A stretch of DNA of 64,000 bases from a virus: positions 1-64,000 of IMG/VR virus record IMGVR_UViG_3300025266_000004; one strand, written 5' to 3'. The notes beneath the pieces were generated by a model. The model saw only the letters and a list, made by a program, of their open reading frames with translations, made no database searches and was not told where the DNA came from. The position numbers were made by a program, and so were the translations under genes. Positions within the stretch are counted from its first letter, which is position 1; each line of letters starts with the position of its first letter. Of the stretch, positions 28,435 to 36,560 are shown one piece after another.

Positions 28435-28803
28435 TTAATTTGTTATAGTTGTTATTACTGAGTTTTTTATTACAATAGTATAACCATCAATACTAATTTT
28501 ACCATTACCATTCAGAATACCAATTTGATTTTCTACCTCTTTAGTTAATATTTGTTTTTGAACACTCTCAATATCTAATTTTCCAACTCTTTCTAAATAT
28601 CTTAATATAGCGTGTTCTGAAACTATTATTCCTTTGTCATTAACTAACTTAGTTTTTTCTTTTTCTCTAGCTTTAATTTCAGTGTTACAAATAGTCAATC
28701 TACGTTGTTCGTCTTTTATATTTGTTCTTAGTCTGTCTCTATGCTCATATGATATTCTTAAAGCAGTATTTATAGTCTTTAGTTTATTTCTATCTATTGA
28801 CAT
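28435..28803 (-). CDS. Unknown protein with coiled coil and HxxLRYLERV motif
   Basis: 122 residues. Residues 5-60 form a charged coiled coil, then SEHAILRYLERVGKLD and NGNGKISIDGYTIVIKNSVITTI. The H-A-x-L-R-Y-x-E-R helix plus a terminal two-strand hairpin is a pattern I recognise from unnamed phage proteins, reminiscent of small toxin-like nuclease folds, but no activity can be claimed. Overlaps the upstream lipoprotein gene by 10 bases. Confidence 0.7.
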   Translation of the reverse strand: MSIDRNKLKTINTALRISYEHRDRLRTNIKDEQRRLTICNTEIKAREKEKTKLVNDKGIIVSEHAILRYLERVGKLDIESVQKQILTKEVENQIGILNGNGKISIDGYTIVIKNSVITTITN

Positions 28804-29135
28804 ACTATTGACCCTCCTATCTCCATATTAAATACCTTACTATCGTCATTTCTAACAGGTTTATATTGACTAACATAAGTACCACCATTAGACTTATAAT
28901 TAATGTAAAAACCTTTAATGTTATCGTATGTAGATTTAATCTTTATTGTCTTTGATTGTTGAGGTGATAAAGTAAATGTGAAATAATCACTTGATATAGT
29001 ATAATCAGTAGTACATTTGTTACTAATGTTTACAGTATATTCAATCTCTGTTACTTGTATCTGTCTCAATGGTTCAGTTTCTTTATTACAGGCTATTACT
29101 CCCAATAGCATTGCAAACATTATTAATTTTTTCAT
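28794..29135 (-). CDS. Predicted phage lipoprotein
   Basis: 113 residues. The N-terminus MKKLIMFAMLLGVIAC has a lipobox (G-V-I-A-C) at residue 16, so the mature protein would be lipid-anchored in the envelope. The rest is a small beta-rich domain (TEIEYTVNIS ... DYFTFTLSPQQSKTI). Phage lipoproteins often block superinfection or assist lysis; which applies here is unknown. Confidence 0.75.
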   Translation of the reverse strand: MKKLIMFAMLLGVIACNKETEPLRQIQVTEIEYTVNISNKCTTDYTISSDYFTFTLSPQQSKTIKIKSTYDNIKGFYINYKSNGGTYVSQYKPVRNDDSKVFNMEIGGSIVCQ

Positions 29136-29143
29136 TTGTTTAT

Positions 29144-29635
29144 TTATTTTAAGATTTCTTTTGCTCTTGTTACTGTGTTATACGTTATACCACAATAAGT
29201 GTCTATTTTAATAAAATTACTAGATTGTTCTAATAACATATCTGAATCATCGTCTAGTATAACATAAGATTCGATAGTTTCTTTAGTTTTTTTTAACCAT
29301 GTTTGGATCTCGAACCCTCTAGGTAAACTTCCACCGATTCCTGCAGGTGGGTATATCTTTGGTGTTTTATCTATTAATTCACCAGTTATTCCAACACCTT
29401 TCAACAATTCTTTTAAATCATTAACAGGAACACCTTGTCTCCATGTCGATGATAAGACTATTTTAGCGTTAGTTTCATCTGTTAATCTATTCACTAAAGC
29501 AACACATCTAGGATCAAACCATCTTCTTTTTTCGTGGTCTACTATACCACCACATAATTCTTTATATTCTTTCCAACCTTTAAACCAAATTTCATGATTT
29601 AATACTCCATCTATATCTAAAAATATTACCTTCAT
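29144..29635 (-). CDS. HAD-superfamily phosphatase
   Basis: 163 residues, a small hydrolase of the HAD superfamily. Motif I VIFLDIDGVLN (nucleophile D7, D9), motif II IVLSSTWR, motif IV YVILDDDSDM. The layout, with STWR and a short cap, resembles the HAD domains of RNA-repair and polynucleotide kinase/phosphatase-like proteins, so a nucleic-acid end-processing role is plausible. The substrate cannot be read from the sequence. Its leader carries an inverted repeat structure (29650-29722). Confidence 0.85.
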   Translation of the reverse strand: MKVIFLDIDGVLNHEIWFKGWKEYKELCGGIVDHEKRRWFDPRCVALVNRLTDETNAKIVLSSTWRQGVPVNDLKELLKGVGITGELIDKTPKIYPPAGIGGSLPRGFEIQTWLKKTKETIESYVILDDDSDMLLEQSSNFIKIDTYCGITYNTVTRAKEILK

Positions 29636-29649
29636 TGTCTTGTTTTATA

Positions 29650-29722
29650 AAACCACCCGTTTAACCTGCTCCCTACACTATCTATTCCTAGGTGTATATC
29701 CGTGCAAAGGGTTTGGTGGTTT
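29650..29722 (-). ncRNA. Structured leader upstream of the HAD phosphatase gene
   Basis: Outer stem AAACCACC (29650-29657) with GGTGGTTT (29715-29722). Inside is a hairpin TACACTA (29674-29680) with TAGGTGTA (29689-29696), with one bulged base. It ends 14 bases before the HAD start codon, in the 5' leader. It is tRNA-sized but lacks T-arm and anticodon-arm consensus, so it is not called as tRNA. Could be a regulatory leader. Confidence 0.45.
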
Positions 29723-29734
29723 ATGTGTTAATTA

Positions 29735-29872
29735 TTAATATAAGCCTATACCTTTTATAACCATTAGTCCGTTAATAAAATCGTATAATTTTACTTGTCT
29801 TTTGGTCTTATCAAATTCACATCTTTTCCACGATGCTTTTATTATTGTATTTTCTAATTTAAAATATATCAT
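29735..29872 (-). CDS. Small protein (45 aa)
   Basis: A 45-residue frame (start MIYFKLENTIIKASWKRCEF, end KGIGLY). Its ATG overlaps the upstream gene's TGA as ATGA, a typical coupled junction, and it fills part of an otherwise empty 233-base gap. No domain recognised. Confidence 0.5.
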   Translation of the reverse strand: MIYFKLENTIIKASWKRCEFDKTKRQVKLYDFINGLMVIKGIGLY

Positions 29873-30186
29873 ACTTCTACTAATTCTCTATGAAATAATT
29901 CTTCTAATTCGTTCTCTCCTAAATCATTAAATTCAGCACAATCTTTAGCTAACTCTAACAACTTTAAAAAGTTATCATGTGTAAACGAAAATCGTGCTAA
30001 GTTGTAACAGTTATAAGGTTCTAAATCATCTAATGAAATTTCTGATATTGTACAACCTAAAATACCTGCTTGGTTAACCATGTTATAAATGAATGTAATA
30101 TGGTATATTTCACCCTCTACTACCCATTTATGTTGAGGTATCTCTTTAGGTTTATTTTTACTGTTATTACATCTACATTCTATCAT
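29869..30186 (-). CDS. Conserved phage protein of unknown function (105 aa)
   Basis: 105 residues. MIECRCNNSKNKPKEIPQHK at the start, then EGEIYHITFIYNMVNQAG and PYNCYNLARFSF, matches a short family frequent in Bacteroidetes phages ('C.DdsnrP.eIP...Wv.kg..Y.v ... F'). Several cysteines near the start could bind metal. Overlaps its upstream neighbour by 4 bases. Function unknown. Confidence 0.7.
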   Translation of the reverse strand: MIECRCNNSKNKPKEIPQHKWVVEGEIYHITFIYNMVNQAGILGCTISEISLDDLEPYNCYNLARFSFTHDNFLKLLELAKDCAEFNDLGENELEELFHRELVEV

Positions 30187-30578
30187 CCTTTGTTTTTTAG
30201 TTTATTGTACTCTTTCTTTAACTTCTCTAACTTCTCATAATAATCTCTATCAATGAGCATACAATTCTCATCTTTAATCTGCTTTAATACATGGTGTAAA
30301 TTACCAATCCTATGAGTATCTAATGTAGACAATTCTTTCGCTACGTCCTCAATTGATTGAATAACAGTGTTAGCAGTCTTATCATCTCTATTGTAAATCT
30401 CTTTGATGTCCCTGTCTACATTATGCTTACTCTCAACTTTTAAAACATGAGCAGCGTTCTTACTTCTCCCATTAAATACACTAGTACCTCTAAGCTCTAC
30501 TTGCATCTCAAATATAATATGTGATGCAAGTACCATTTTTATATAGTTGTATCTTAGTTCGTTCCCTTTTTCACTCAT
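30183..30578 (-). CDS. Unknown helical protein (131 aa)
   Basis: 131 residues from the ATG at 30578. An upstream TTG at 30605 would extend it by nine residues into the preceding gene, so ATG is chosen: it lies one base after that gene's stop. Mostly helical, ending in a charged coiled coil (YYEKLEKLKKEYNKLKNKG). Not recognised. Confidence 0.65.
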   Translation of the reverse strand: MSEKGNELRYNYIKMVLASHIIFEMQVELRGTSVFNGRSKNAAHVLKVESKHNVDRDIKEIYNRDDKTANTVIQSIEDVAKELSTLDTHRIGNLHHVLKQIKDENCMLIDRDYYEKLEKLKKEYNKLKNKG

Positions 30579-30579
30579 C

Positions 30580-30840
30580 CTATAAAGATTTCCATAAGTA
30601 TACAACTACACAAATACAAATCACTATTAAAATAGTAACTACAGTGAATGGTTTCTTCATAGGTACTTGTTCGTACATTTCTATTGGTTTATGTAGTTGT
30701 ATAGTCGTATTAGACCATTTACTTCTTACCATTATGCAGTCATCAGTAATACTCTCTAATACTACAGGTGTCTTACCTACTTTGTTACCGTACACATCTC
30801 TTACTCGAGCTGGTATTGTAAATTCTTCTCCTATTTCCAT
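30580..30840 (-). CDS. Small membrane protein with C-terminal anchor
   Basis: 86 residues. An N-terminal beta-rich part (EFTIPARVRDVYG ... VVLESITDDCIMVRSKW) looks like a small SH3-like barrel, followed by one membrane segment (about 66-83: FTVVTILIVICICVVVYLW). Probably tail-anchored with the soluble part in the cytoplasm. Function unknown. Confidence 0.65.
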   Translation of the reverse strand: MEIGEEFTIPARVRDVYGNKVGKTPVVLESITDDCIMVRSKWSNTTIQLHKPIEMYEQVPMKKPFTVVTILIVICICVVVYLWKSL

Positions 30841-30842
30841 AT

Positions 30843-31262
30843 CTATATTATTTTACTGTTAATAATTGTATAACTAAAATATAAATAACAAGTGTCTTCT
30901 TTGTCACCGTTACTATGTACTTTAATCTTACCTTCTTGTGCTATTTGCGTAAACTCCTCAATCTTTATAAAAGTGAAAGGTTTGTCTACTTTTTTACTTA
31001 GTTTTGATTCTAGTAATTGACTAACATTAGAACTGTTTAAATCAATATCTAAAATCTCTACATGAATTTGCCAATTGTTGGCTTTATATAGTTTTTCTCT
31101 TAGTGTTTTATTTCTATCAGAATACCCTCTTAAGTGGTACTTTAAATTACCCATTTCATCGACTCTTCTTTTAGTGTTCTCATCAAACTTTTCTTGTAAT
31201 TTCTTTTGTCTTAATGCACTTGTCTTTATACTTACAAGTCCCATTGCTGTTAGTATTCCCAT
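30843..31262 (-). CDS. Unknown protein with charged helical N-terminal half
   Basis: 139 residues. A hydrophobic start (MGILTAMGLVSI) is followed by a strongly charged helix (about 15-60, with RQKKLQEKFDENTKRR) and a beta-rich C-terminal half (WQIHVEILDIDLNSSNVSQL). It might be membrane-associated. Not recognised. Confidence 0.65.
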   Translation of the reverse strand: MGILTAMGLVSIKTSALRQKKLQEKFDENTKRRVDEMGNLKYHLRGYSDRNKTLREKLYKANNWQIHVEILDIDLNSSNVSQLLESKLSKKVDKPFTFIKIEEFTQIAQEGKIKVHSNGDKEDTCYLYFSYTIINSKII

Positions 31263-31346
31263 AATGTCTTTCTTTTTAGTTTAAAATGTGTAATTCATTG
31301 ATTTTCTGCAAGTTACAACTAAATTATAATATATCCTAATACTATT

Positions 31347-31520
31347 TTAATTGTTTATTAGATAGTAATATACAGCCCAACTTACAGCACATGATATACT
31401 TGCGAATTTGTTATTCAATCTTTGTGTTTTGTAATATGTTACTGTAGTACCTATATAATCAAGTGTAAACTTAATACAAATTAGGAATACTATTGCTTCT
31501 ATTATTAGTTCTATGTTCAT
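31347..31520 (-). CDS. Small membrane protein (57 aa)
   Basis: A 57-residue frame with two hydrophobic stretches (IELIIEAIVFLICIKFTL and FASISCAVSWAVYYYLI). It starts at ATG 31520, one base after the upstream gene's stop. It explains most of the 259-base space 31263-31521; the remaining 84 bases (31263-31346) show nothing. Confidence 0.55.
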   Translation of the reverse strand: MNIELIIEAIVFLICIKFTLDYIGTTVTYYKTQRLNNKFASISCAVSWAVYYYLINN

Positions 31521-31521
31521 G

Positions 31522-31797
31522 TTATACTATTTTATGTTGTGGATATTTAGTATCCATTGGTTTATAATTTTCTCCACTTGTTTTACCACAAGTTTTACAT
31601 TCCATTTTAGGTATTACTTTACTATGAAAATAGGCATCATCATAACCTGATACACCTTTTTCTTCAGTATTACAATGCTCACATACCATTATAGCTGTAA
31701 AATCTCTTCTATTTTGGTTAGTAATTTTCTTTATCTTCGTCGTTTGTTTTTTAGTGGTAATCTCTATATATTTTATATTTACCGTACTTCTCTTCAT
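31522..31797 (-). CDS. Zinc-ribbon protein
   Basis: 91 residues from the ATG at 31797. A longer TTG start at 31860 and an ATG at 31836 also exist, and all overlap the upstream gene, so the start is uncertain. The C-terminal 55 residues form a zinc ribbon: VCEHC, then GVSGYDDAYFHSKVIP, then CKTCGK. This short domain is common in phages, usually with the same 'GvSGYDD.yyh..ViP.mkC..CgksS' pattern. A nucleic-acid or protein adaptor role is likely; the target is unknown. Confidence 0.7.
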   Translation of the reverse strand: MKRSTVNIKYIEITTKKQTTKIKKITNQNRRDFTAIMVCEHCNTEEKGVSGYDDAYFHSKVIPKMECKTCGKTSGENYKPMDTKYPQHKIV

Positions 31798-32032
31798 ATG
31801 TAGTAAGTAGTTTTCGTCTAATACCTTGTGCGACATCTGCTTGACTACCACACAAACCAATAACTCCCCTTAGTATATGAATACTAGCTTCCATAGTTAG
31901 TATCTCTTGTAAAGCTTCAGCTTGTTCAACAGTCACCATATCTACTGCACTACCATCACCGTCATAATCAATTTCTTTACCTTCTTTAGCAAAGTATTCA
32001 TGTGCTAATGTTAACTCTAAATTTACTCTCAT
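31751..32032 (-). CDS. Unknown acidic helical protein (93 aa)
   Basis: 93 residues: MRVNLELTLAHEYFAKEGKE, then an acidic loop (DYDGDG), then helices with VEQAEALQEILTMEAS. Not recognised. Overlaps the upstream gene by 4 bases and the zinc-ribbon gene by about 47. Confidence 0.65.
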   Translation of the reverse strand: MRVNLELTLAHEYFAKEGKEIDYDGDGSAVDMVTVEQAEALQEILTMEASIHILRGVIGLCGSQADVAQGIRRKLLTTYEEKYGKYKIYRDYH

Positions 32033-32499
32033 CGTTTATTTCTTTTTTGTGATTTACGTTTAGCTTTACGTTTAGCTTTGTTCTTAGCATTAGTTTTAGC
32101 TTCTTTTTCGTCGTTGTGTTTGTCGCCTATAATAGTATCTAAATTGTGATTTGATTCAGGAATTAAATATCTTAGTACTTCATCATCACGACGTACTTCT
32201 TCAATAGTCTTTTCTTTACAGTTCATAAATATTACGTTTTTCTGTTGTTCTACTACTAATTCAGATAGTGTAGTAGTTAAATTAGTTCTACCATGATCTA
32301 TATGACCAATTATTCCCATATTTTTCGGAAGTATAGGTAATGTAAAATCTAACTTACCACTATCTCTTAAAATACGACCAAAACGTTGTGGGTGTCTTCT
32401 TGCTTTATAATTTAAAAACCTAGTACGTGTACTAATAATGTTTCTACCATAGTAACACTCAGGGTGGTCTTTCTCTGTCCATTCTTCAAAATTGTTCAT
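32029..32499 (-). CDS. Protein with an EF-Tu-type P-loop peptide and basic tail
   Basis: 156 residues. The peptide MGIIGHIDHGRTNLTTTL (about 61-78) copies the G1 P-loop of translational GTPases (G-H-V-D-H-G-K-T/S), but with R instead of the phosphate-binding K. NVIFMNCKEKTIEEVRR then resembles a short P-loop fold, yet no G2-G4 motifs exist and the chain is too short for a GTPase. The C-terminus is very basic (NKAKRKAKRKSQKRNKR), suggesting RNA or DNA binding. Short phage proteins carrying this peptide recur, with no known role. Confidence 0.65.
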   Translation of the reverse strand: MNNFEEWTEKDHPECYYGRNIISTRTRFLNYKARRHPQRFGRILRDSGKLDFTLPILPKNMGIIGHIDHGRTNLTTTLSELVVEQQKNVIFMNCKEKTIEEVRRDDEVLRYLIPESNHNLDTIIGDKHNDEKEAKTNAKNKAKRKAKRKSQKRNKR

Positions 32500-32502
32500 A
32501 TA

Positions 32503-32682
32503 CTATGTTATGTAATTAATTAATATTAAACTACTCAATACAAACAAAAGACTTTCAAGTGTTATGTCAGTAGTTTCTTTTTTTTCTTTAGTTCTATTTT
32601 TAAGCTCAGTGAATATTCTTTTAAGCTTAGTAAAGGTTACTATAAAACTAGTCACTGCTAGCATCATTATTACTGTCTCCAT
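32503..32682 (-). CDS. Small membrane protein (59 aa)
   Basis: 59 residues from the ATG at 32682. A TTG start at 32709 would overlap the upstream gene by 23 bases and is less likely. Two hydrophobic segments (TVIMMLAVTSFIVTF and LESLLFVLSSLILIN) flank a lysine-rich loop, so two membrane spans are predicted. Function unknown; holin-like size but far from the amidase gene. Confidence 0.6.
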   Translation of the reverse strand: METVIMMLAVTSFIVTFTKLKRIFTELKNRTKEKKETTDITLESLLFVLSSLILINYIT

Positions 32683-32686
32683 AGTT

Positions 32687-33109
32687 CTATAGGTTTTTAA
32701 TTTCTTCAATTACTTCTTCCCAGTATTGTATTATTACTTTATTGTTTTTATGAAGAGATTCAATAACAACTTCAGCACATAAAACAGCTTGAACTTTAGC
32801 TGCTATTTGTTCTTTAATATGATCTTCTTTTGAGTAGTCAAATATATTGCCTCTAAAAAATTTATTACCTAGTTCGTTAGCTTTCTCTTTAGGTGTTAAC
32901 ACGTCATCCTTTTGATCTGAAGATTTATCCTGTATTACAGCTTCAATAGGTTCTCTATCAAATAGTATTAAATAATATCTATTATCTGCTTCTAAATACT
33001 TTATAGGTTCAGATACATTAATAATATTCCAGCCTCTTTTACTCCATCCGTTTAACTCGTTGACAATGTCATCATCAATAGATACTTGTACATTTCTAAA
33101 TTCTTTCAT
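32687..33109 (-). CDS. Unknown protein (140 aa)
   Basis: 140 residues. The start has the pattern of short domains with INELNGWSKRGWNIINVSE (helix then G-W turn then strand), similar in shape to DUF4177/DUF1737-type folds. The rest is helical and acidic. No function assigned. Confidence 0.65.
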   Translation of the reverse strand: MKEFRNVQVSIDDDIVNELNGWSKRGWNIINVSEPIKYLEADNRYYLILFDREPIEAVIQDKSSDQKDDVLTPKEKANELGNKFFRGNIFDYSKEDHIKEQIAAKVQAVLCAEVVIESLHKNNKVIIQYWEEVIEEIKNL

Positions 33110-33120
33110 AATTCTATAGT

Positions 33121-33546
33121 TTAATTGTTATCTTCTAAAAAGACATTTGTATGTCTCTTTTCTACTTTCTTGTTCCCTAAATCGTCCATTACACTACTTA
33201 TATAATATAAAGTTACAATAGTTAATTGTATATCAGTTTCTTTATTAGTTACTCTAGTGAACATCTTCTTATACCTTCTTTTTCTACTATAAAATATATA
33301 GTACATTGGTATATGTTTGCAAAAACAATTTATAATACCTCTTTCTACTTTCCATTGCCTGCTTAATTTAGCTCTTCTAGAAAAGTCATACTCTAGTTCA
33401 TGTGTTATATGAAAATGAATTATACCGACAATTACTAAAATAGACATTACTCCCATTAATATAAATGGTAAATAAGGGTGTATAAAATGTGATAAAAAAA
33501 TCACACCCATTACTGATATTACTAATTCTCCTACTCCTAAATACAT
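33121..33546 (-). CDS. Membrane protein with two N-terminal segments
   Basis: 141 residues. Two hydrophobic helices (about 5-23 and 25-45: LPFILMGVMSILVIVGIIHF) precede a soluble basic part (RRAKLSRQWKVERGIINCFCKH, YSRKRRYKKMF). Predicted inner-membrane protein with a cytoplasmic basic domain. Family unknown. Confidence 0.65.
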   Translation of the reverse strand: MYLGVGELVISVMGVIFLSHFIHPYLPFILMGVMSILVIVGIIHFHITHELEYDFSRRAKLSRQWKVERGIINCFCKHIPMYYIFYSRKRRYKKMFTRVTNKETDIQLTIVTLYYISSVMDDLGNKKVEKRHTNVFLEDNN

Positions 33547-33550
33547 AGTA

Positions 33551-33853
33551 TTATACTTTAGTTTGTCCTGTTAAAATAGGTGCTTTACCTGTCTTCACGT
33601 AATTTGTTACAGTCTTCGAATTGAATACATAACAAATACTCGCTTTGTCATTGAATAAAATGATACTATTATCTTTGTCACCTATTATTTCACTGTATCT
33701 ATTGAACGAGAAAGGAGTACTATCAAAATCTAGTTTAGTATCGTACATTCTCAACTCTCTTGACGCACCACCTACAAACATGAATTTCTTCATTACAGGC
33801 TTAGACACTATACCATTTTCTATTAATTTCTCTATTAGTTTTATTATATACAT
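33551..33853 (-). CDS. Unknown protein (100 aa)
   Basis: 100 residues, mixed alpha/beta, not recognised; FMFVGGASRELRMYDTKLDF is its most ordered part. Five bases from the downstream gene on the same strand. Confidence 0.6.
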   Translation of the reverse strand: MYIIKLIEKLIENGIVSKPVMKKFMFVGGASRELRMYDTKLDFDSTPFSFNRYSEIIGDKDNSIILFNDKASICYVFNSKTVTNYVKTGKAPILTGQTKV

Positions 33854-33885
33854 TATTTTATTGTTATTAGTTCTAGGTTCATAAT

Positions 33886-34785
33886 TTAATTAAATATCTC
33901 GTCTATTAATGTAAATAGTTTTGTCTGTTCTAATTTAAAACTATCTTTCTCCTTTGTTTGTACATTTCTTAGTACTTTTATTAGAGCACCAAAATAAGCT
34001 ACGTCAACACCAATTAATTGTTCTTCTAAAACATTGACATCGTTCAAGTCTAAAAGTGATATTTGGTACATTATTTTAAGGTACTCACCTGCACCTATTT
34101 TATATCCTCTTAAAATGAACTTTTTACTTCTTATTATAGATGTTAAAGGATATAAAGAACCTTGGTATCCCAATTGTTTAGTTAAAAGTGACTCTACAGC
34201 TTCTTTATTAGTCACTAAACCATCTTCCATTGTGAAATAATTAGTAGCATGAATAAAATCAAAGCTTTTATGTATCTCTTCAACAGTACCACTGAATCTT
34301 GTAACCACTTGAACGTCATTAGAAAGACTTATTGCATTAGGTGAGAAATAATCAGGTGTGTATTTATTCTTTTCAATATCTTCAACCTTATTACTTTTGT
34401 TTACTCCAGTACCACCTTGATCACCACCTATAAGTAATCTTACTTGTCCTTCTTTGAGGTTATCTACAGCCATAGTAAATTGATTACTTATACCGTATGA
34501 GTTATAAGCTTCTACTGTTGTGTAAACATCTTTTAATATACTATTTAATACAGTTATATCTCTATGATTCTTAGTATAATAAATAGCTAGTCTTTCAAGT
34601 ACGGATATATCCGTAATATAGACATCATAATCATTGACATCTTCATTAAGAAATAAAGATGCTATACAACCACCACTGACAACTAGATTATCTCTAACAT
34701 CTTTAGCTAGGTTTTTGTCTGTTATAGTAGACAACCATTCAAACATCTTCTTTCTTATTACTTTTGTTATTGTTTTCTTTTGCAT
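33886..34785 (-). CDS. Nucleotidyltransferase-fold protein
   Basis: 299 residues. VVSGGCIASLFLNEDVNDYDVYITD (33-60) contains the hallmark of the polymerase-beta nucleotidyltransferase superfamily: G-G (38-39) and D-x-D (D52, D54). A downstream SFDFIHATNYF segment (about 190) is shared with phage members of this family. Such enzymes add nucleotides to RNA ends, small molecules or proteins; the acceptor is unknown here. Because tRNA-like RNAs occur in the same block (37494-37595), RNA end modification is one possibility. Confidence 0.75.
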   Translation of the reverse strand: MQKKTITKVIRKKMFEWLSTITDKNLAKDVRDNLVVSGGCIASLFLNEDVNDYDVYITDISVLERLAIYYTKNHRDITVLNSILKDVYTTVEAYNSYGISNQFTMAVDNLKEGQVRLLIGGDQGGTGVNKSNKVEDIEKNKYTPDYFSPNAISLSNDVQVVTRFSGTVEEIHKSFDFIHATNYFTMEDGLVTNKEAVESLLTKQLGYQGSLYPLTSIIRSKKFILRGYKIGAGEYLKIMYQISLLDLNDVNVLEEQLIGVDVAYFGALIKVLRNVQTKEKDSFKLEQTKLFTLIDEIFN

Positions 34786-34789
34786 AGTT

Positions 34790-35308
34790 CTATTTGTTTA
34801 ACATGAGTATTATAAACCCAATGATTAATAAGTATGTAAGAATAGTTACATATCTGTATATTCTATTCTCTTTTACTTGTTTATCTATTTCTACACTAAA
34901 TAAATCTTGTGTTATTTTATACTTTTGAATAGTATTATCTTTAGCTTGCATGATACCATCTAATTTAATTAGTTCAATATTATGCTCTTCCTCTAGTCGT
35001 CTATTAGTTTTCATTAGTTGTCTATTAGTCTTAAGTAATTGTTCTAATTCAAACTCATGTGTGCCCTTTAATGTTATATCTTCTTTAAAGTCTACTTCTC
35101 TGTATGTTAAAGTAAGTATTGTGTTATCTTCTCTACCTTCAAGTTCGATGTTTCTTTTACTGAATGTGAAAATAGGCTCTAAATTGTCCATTCCAATCTT
35201 TTTTATCAGATCACGAAGCATCATATCTTTTGTTATAATCTCTGCTTTTTCAGGTGTAACAGACCGACCGATCTGATTTTCTATTATCTCTTCTATTATA
35301 TGTTTCAT
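34790..35308 (-). CDS. Coiled-coil protein with C-terminal membrane anchor
   Basis: 172 residues. A soluble N-terminus, a coiled coil (about 85-150; ELEQLLKTNRQLMKTNRRLE), and one C-terminal membrane helix (YVTILTYLLIIGFIILML). Predicted tail-anchored in the inner membrane. Overlaps its upstream neighbour by 4 bases. Function unknown. Confidence 0.65.
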   Translation of the reverse strand: MKHIIEEIIENQIGRSVTPEKAEIITKDMMLRDLIKKIGMDNLEPIFTFSKRNIELEGREDNTILTLTYREVDFKEDITLKGTHEFELEQLLKTNRQLMKTNRRLEEEHNIELIKLDGIMQAKDNTIQKYKITQDLFSVEIDKQVKENRIYRYVTILTYLLIIGFIILMLNK

Positions 35309-35493
35309 TTTATATTTAATTTAATTATTTTATAATCATCATTTAACATAACACTCTTATATGAATTAGCACTTCTAAAACCTTTGAATATCTTAGCTTT
35401 GGTTACATCATCAGAAGTACAACTCACACCATCAGTGTTATAATATACAAATTCCTTTGTTGTTTTATGTATTATTATACGTAGGTCTAACAT
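35305..35493 (-). CDS. Unknown small protein (62 aa)
   Basis: 62 residues, a compact beta-rich protein (LDLRIIIHKTTKEFVYYNTD ... AKIFKGFRSANSYKS). Overlap of 4 bases with the downstream gene supports real coupled translation. Not recognised. Confidence 0.6.
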   Translation of the reverse strand: MLDLRIIIHKTTKEFVYYNTDGVSCTSDDVTKAKIFKGFRSANSYKSVMLNDDYKIIKLNIK

Positions 35494-35501
35494 AGTTATA
35501 T

Positions 35502-36179
35502 TTAGTCTTGAAAGGGTATTCTACTGTTACCTTTATGTTTGTCTTTGAATTTATGTATATTACTAACTTTCACAAGTTGTCTAGTATGGTGAAAAGGTGG
35601 TATACCTTCTATTATTACATATTTTTCTTCTTTTATTATTAACACAAATAGTATTTTATGTGTTTGTATAAGACCACTAGTACTATTCAATACATTATCG
35701 TATACTTTAAGTTCCACGTAAGCATAATCAGTTGTAGTTTCTTTTAGTTTGGTTACTTCCTCTAGTCTGTCTTTCAGTTCTTTTACTGGGAATACATTAG
35801 TAGGTTTATATGGATTATAATCTACTAATTCTTTTAGTAAATCTACATCAACTATATCATCTATACTACCACCACTAGTTAACCACTCATTGTACCAATC
35901 CTCTGCCATTTTACTTTGAATAGGTGCATTAGTTACTACTTCCTTAACTGGTTTGTCTAGTAATTTAGCTCTTATTGAGTATTCTATACTTTTACATTCA
36001 AGACTAAAACCATTATTTTTATATTCTATGAATACTGATTGACAATAGTCTTGTTTTGTTATCTTTAGAGGTTCTATAGTAATTAGACAATCAGGTGTTC
36101 TAAATTCTACAAAAATAGTATCTTTACTGTCTATTATTCTTTGTATATCTTGTACTATTAAATCTGCTATTGTTGTCAT
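35502..36179 (-). CDS. Unknown protein (225 aa)
   Basis: 225 residues, no recognised domain. Segments of note are VFIEYKNNGFSLECKS, MAEDWYNEWLTSGGS and a basic C-terminus (HKFKDKHKGNSRIPF). It is one of the larger genes of the early unknown block. Confidence 0.6.
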   Translation of the reverse strand: MTTIADLIVQDIQRIIDSKDTIFVEFRTPDCLITIEPLKITKQDYCQSVFIEYKNNGFSLECKSIEYSIRAKLLDKPVKEVVTNAPIQSKMAEDWYNEWLTSGGSIDDIVDVDLLKELVDYNPYKPTNVFPVKELKDRLEEVTKLKETTTDYAYVELKVYDNVLNSTSGLIQTHKILFVLIIKEEKYVIIEGIPPFHHTRQLVKVSNIHKFKDKHKGNSRIPFQD

Positions 36180-36222
36180 ATTATTGTGTGTTTATTAAAT
36201 TATGTGATAAAGTTTTAAATTA

Positions 36223-36540
36223 TCATATATAATTAGGTACGTCTTTTTCTTCTCTCTTGTGTTCAAAAGTAATCACTAAATCAATGTAATCACCCACTAT
36301 CGAATATGTTATAATATCGAACTTGTAATCAATCTCTTTGATAGCTGTAAGAATACGTTCTTCTTTAGTTGCTTTACCTTCTATTAAACGCCTTAGTTTA
36401 TCTTGATGTTCATATACTCTTTTCTTTTGTTCACCTTCATATTCTCCAAATGATAATCTATCATCTGTTTTATGCCACTGTTCATCTCGTTTAAATCTAG
36501 TGTTATAATATTCTTCGTACCCTTCTAAATTAAATGTCAT
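36223..36540 (-). CDS. Unknown charged protein (105 aa)
   Basis: 105 residues: very charged N-terminal half (YYNTRFKRDEQWHKTDDRL ... EHQDKLRRLIEGKATKEERI) then two predicted strands (IITYSIVGDYIDLVITF). Preceded by the leader motif ATTTAACAACAAA (36545-36557 on the minus strand) shared by several genes here. Family unknown. Confidence 0.6.
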   Translation of the reverse strand: MTFNLEGYEEYYNTRFKRDEQWHKTDDRLSFGEYEGEQKKRVYEHQDKLRRLIEGKATKEERILTAIKEIDYKFDIITYSIVGDYIDLVITFEHKREEKDVPNYI

Positions 36541-36560
36541 AGTGTTTGTTGTTAAATGTG

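Noticed and set aside
29650-29722. A tRNA gene in the HAD gene leader
   Set aside because: An acceptor-like stem of 8 bp is present, but there is no T-arm GTTCRAAT, no D-arm GG and no usable anticodon loop on either strand.
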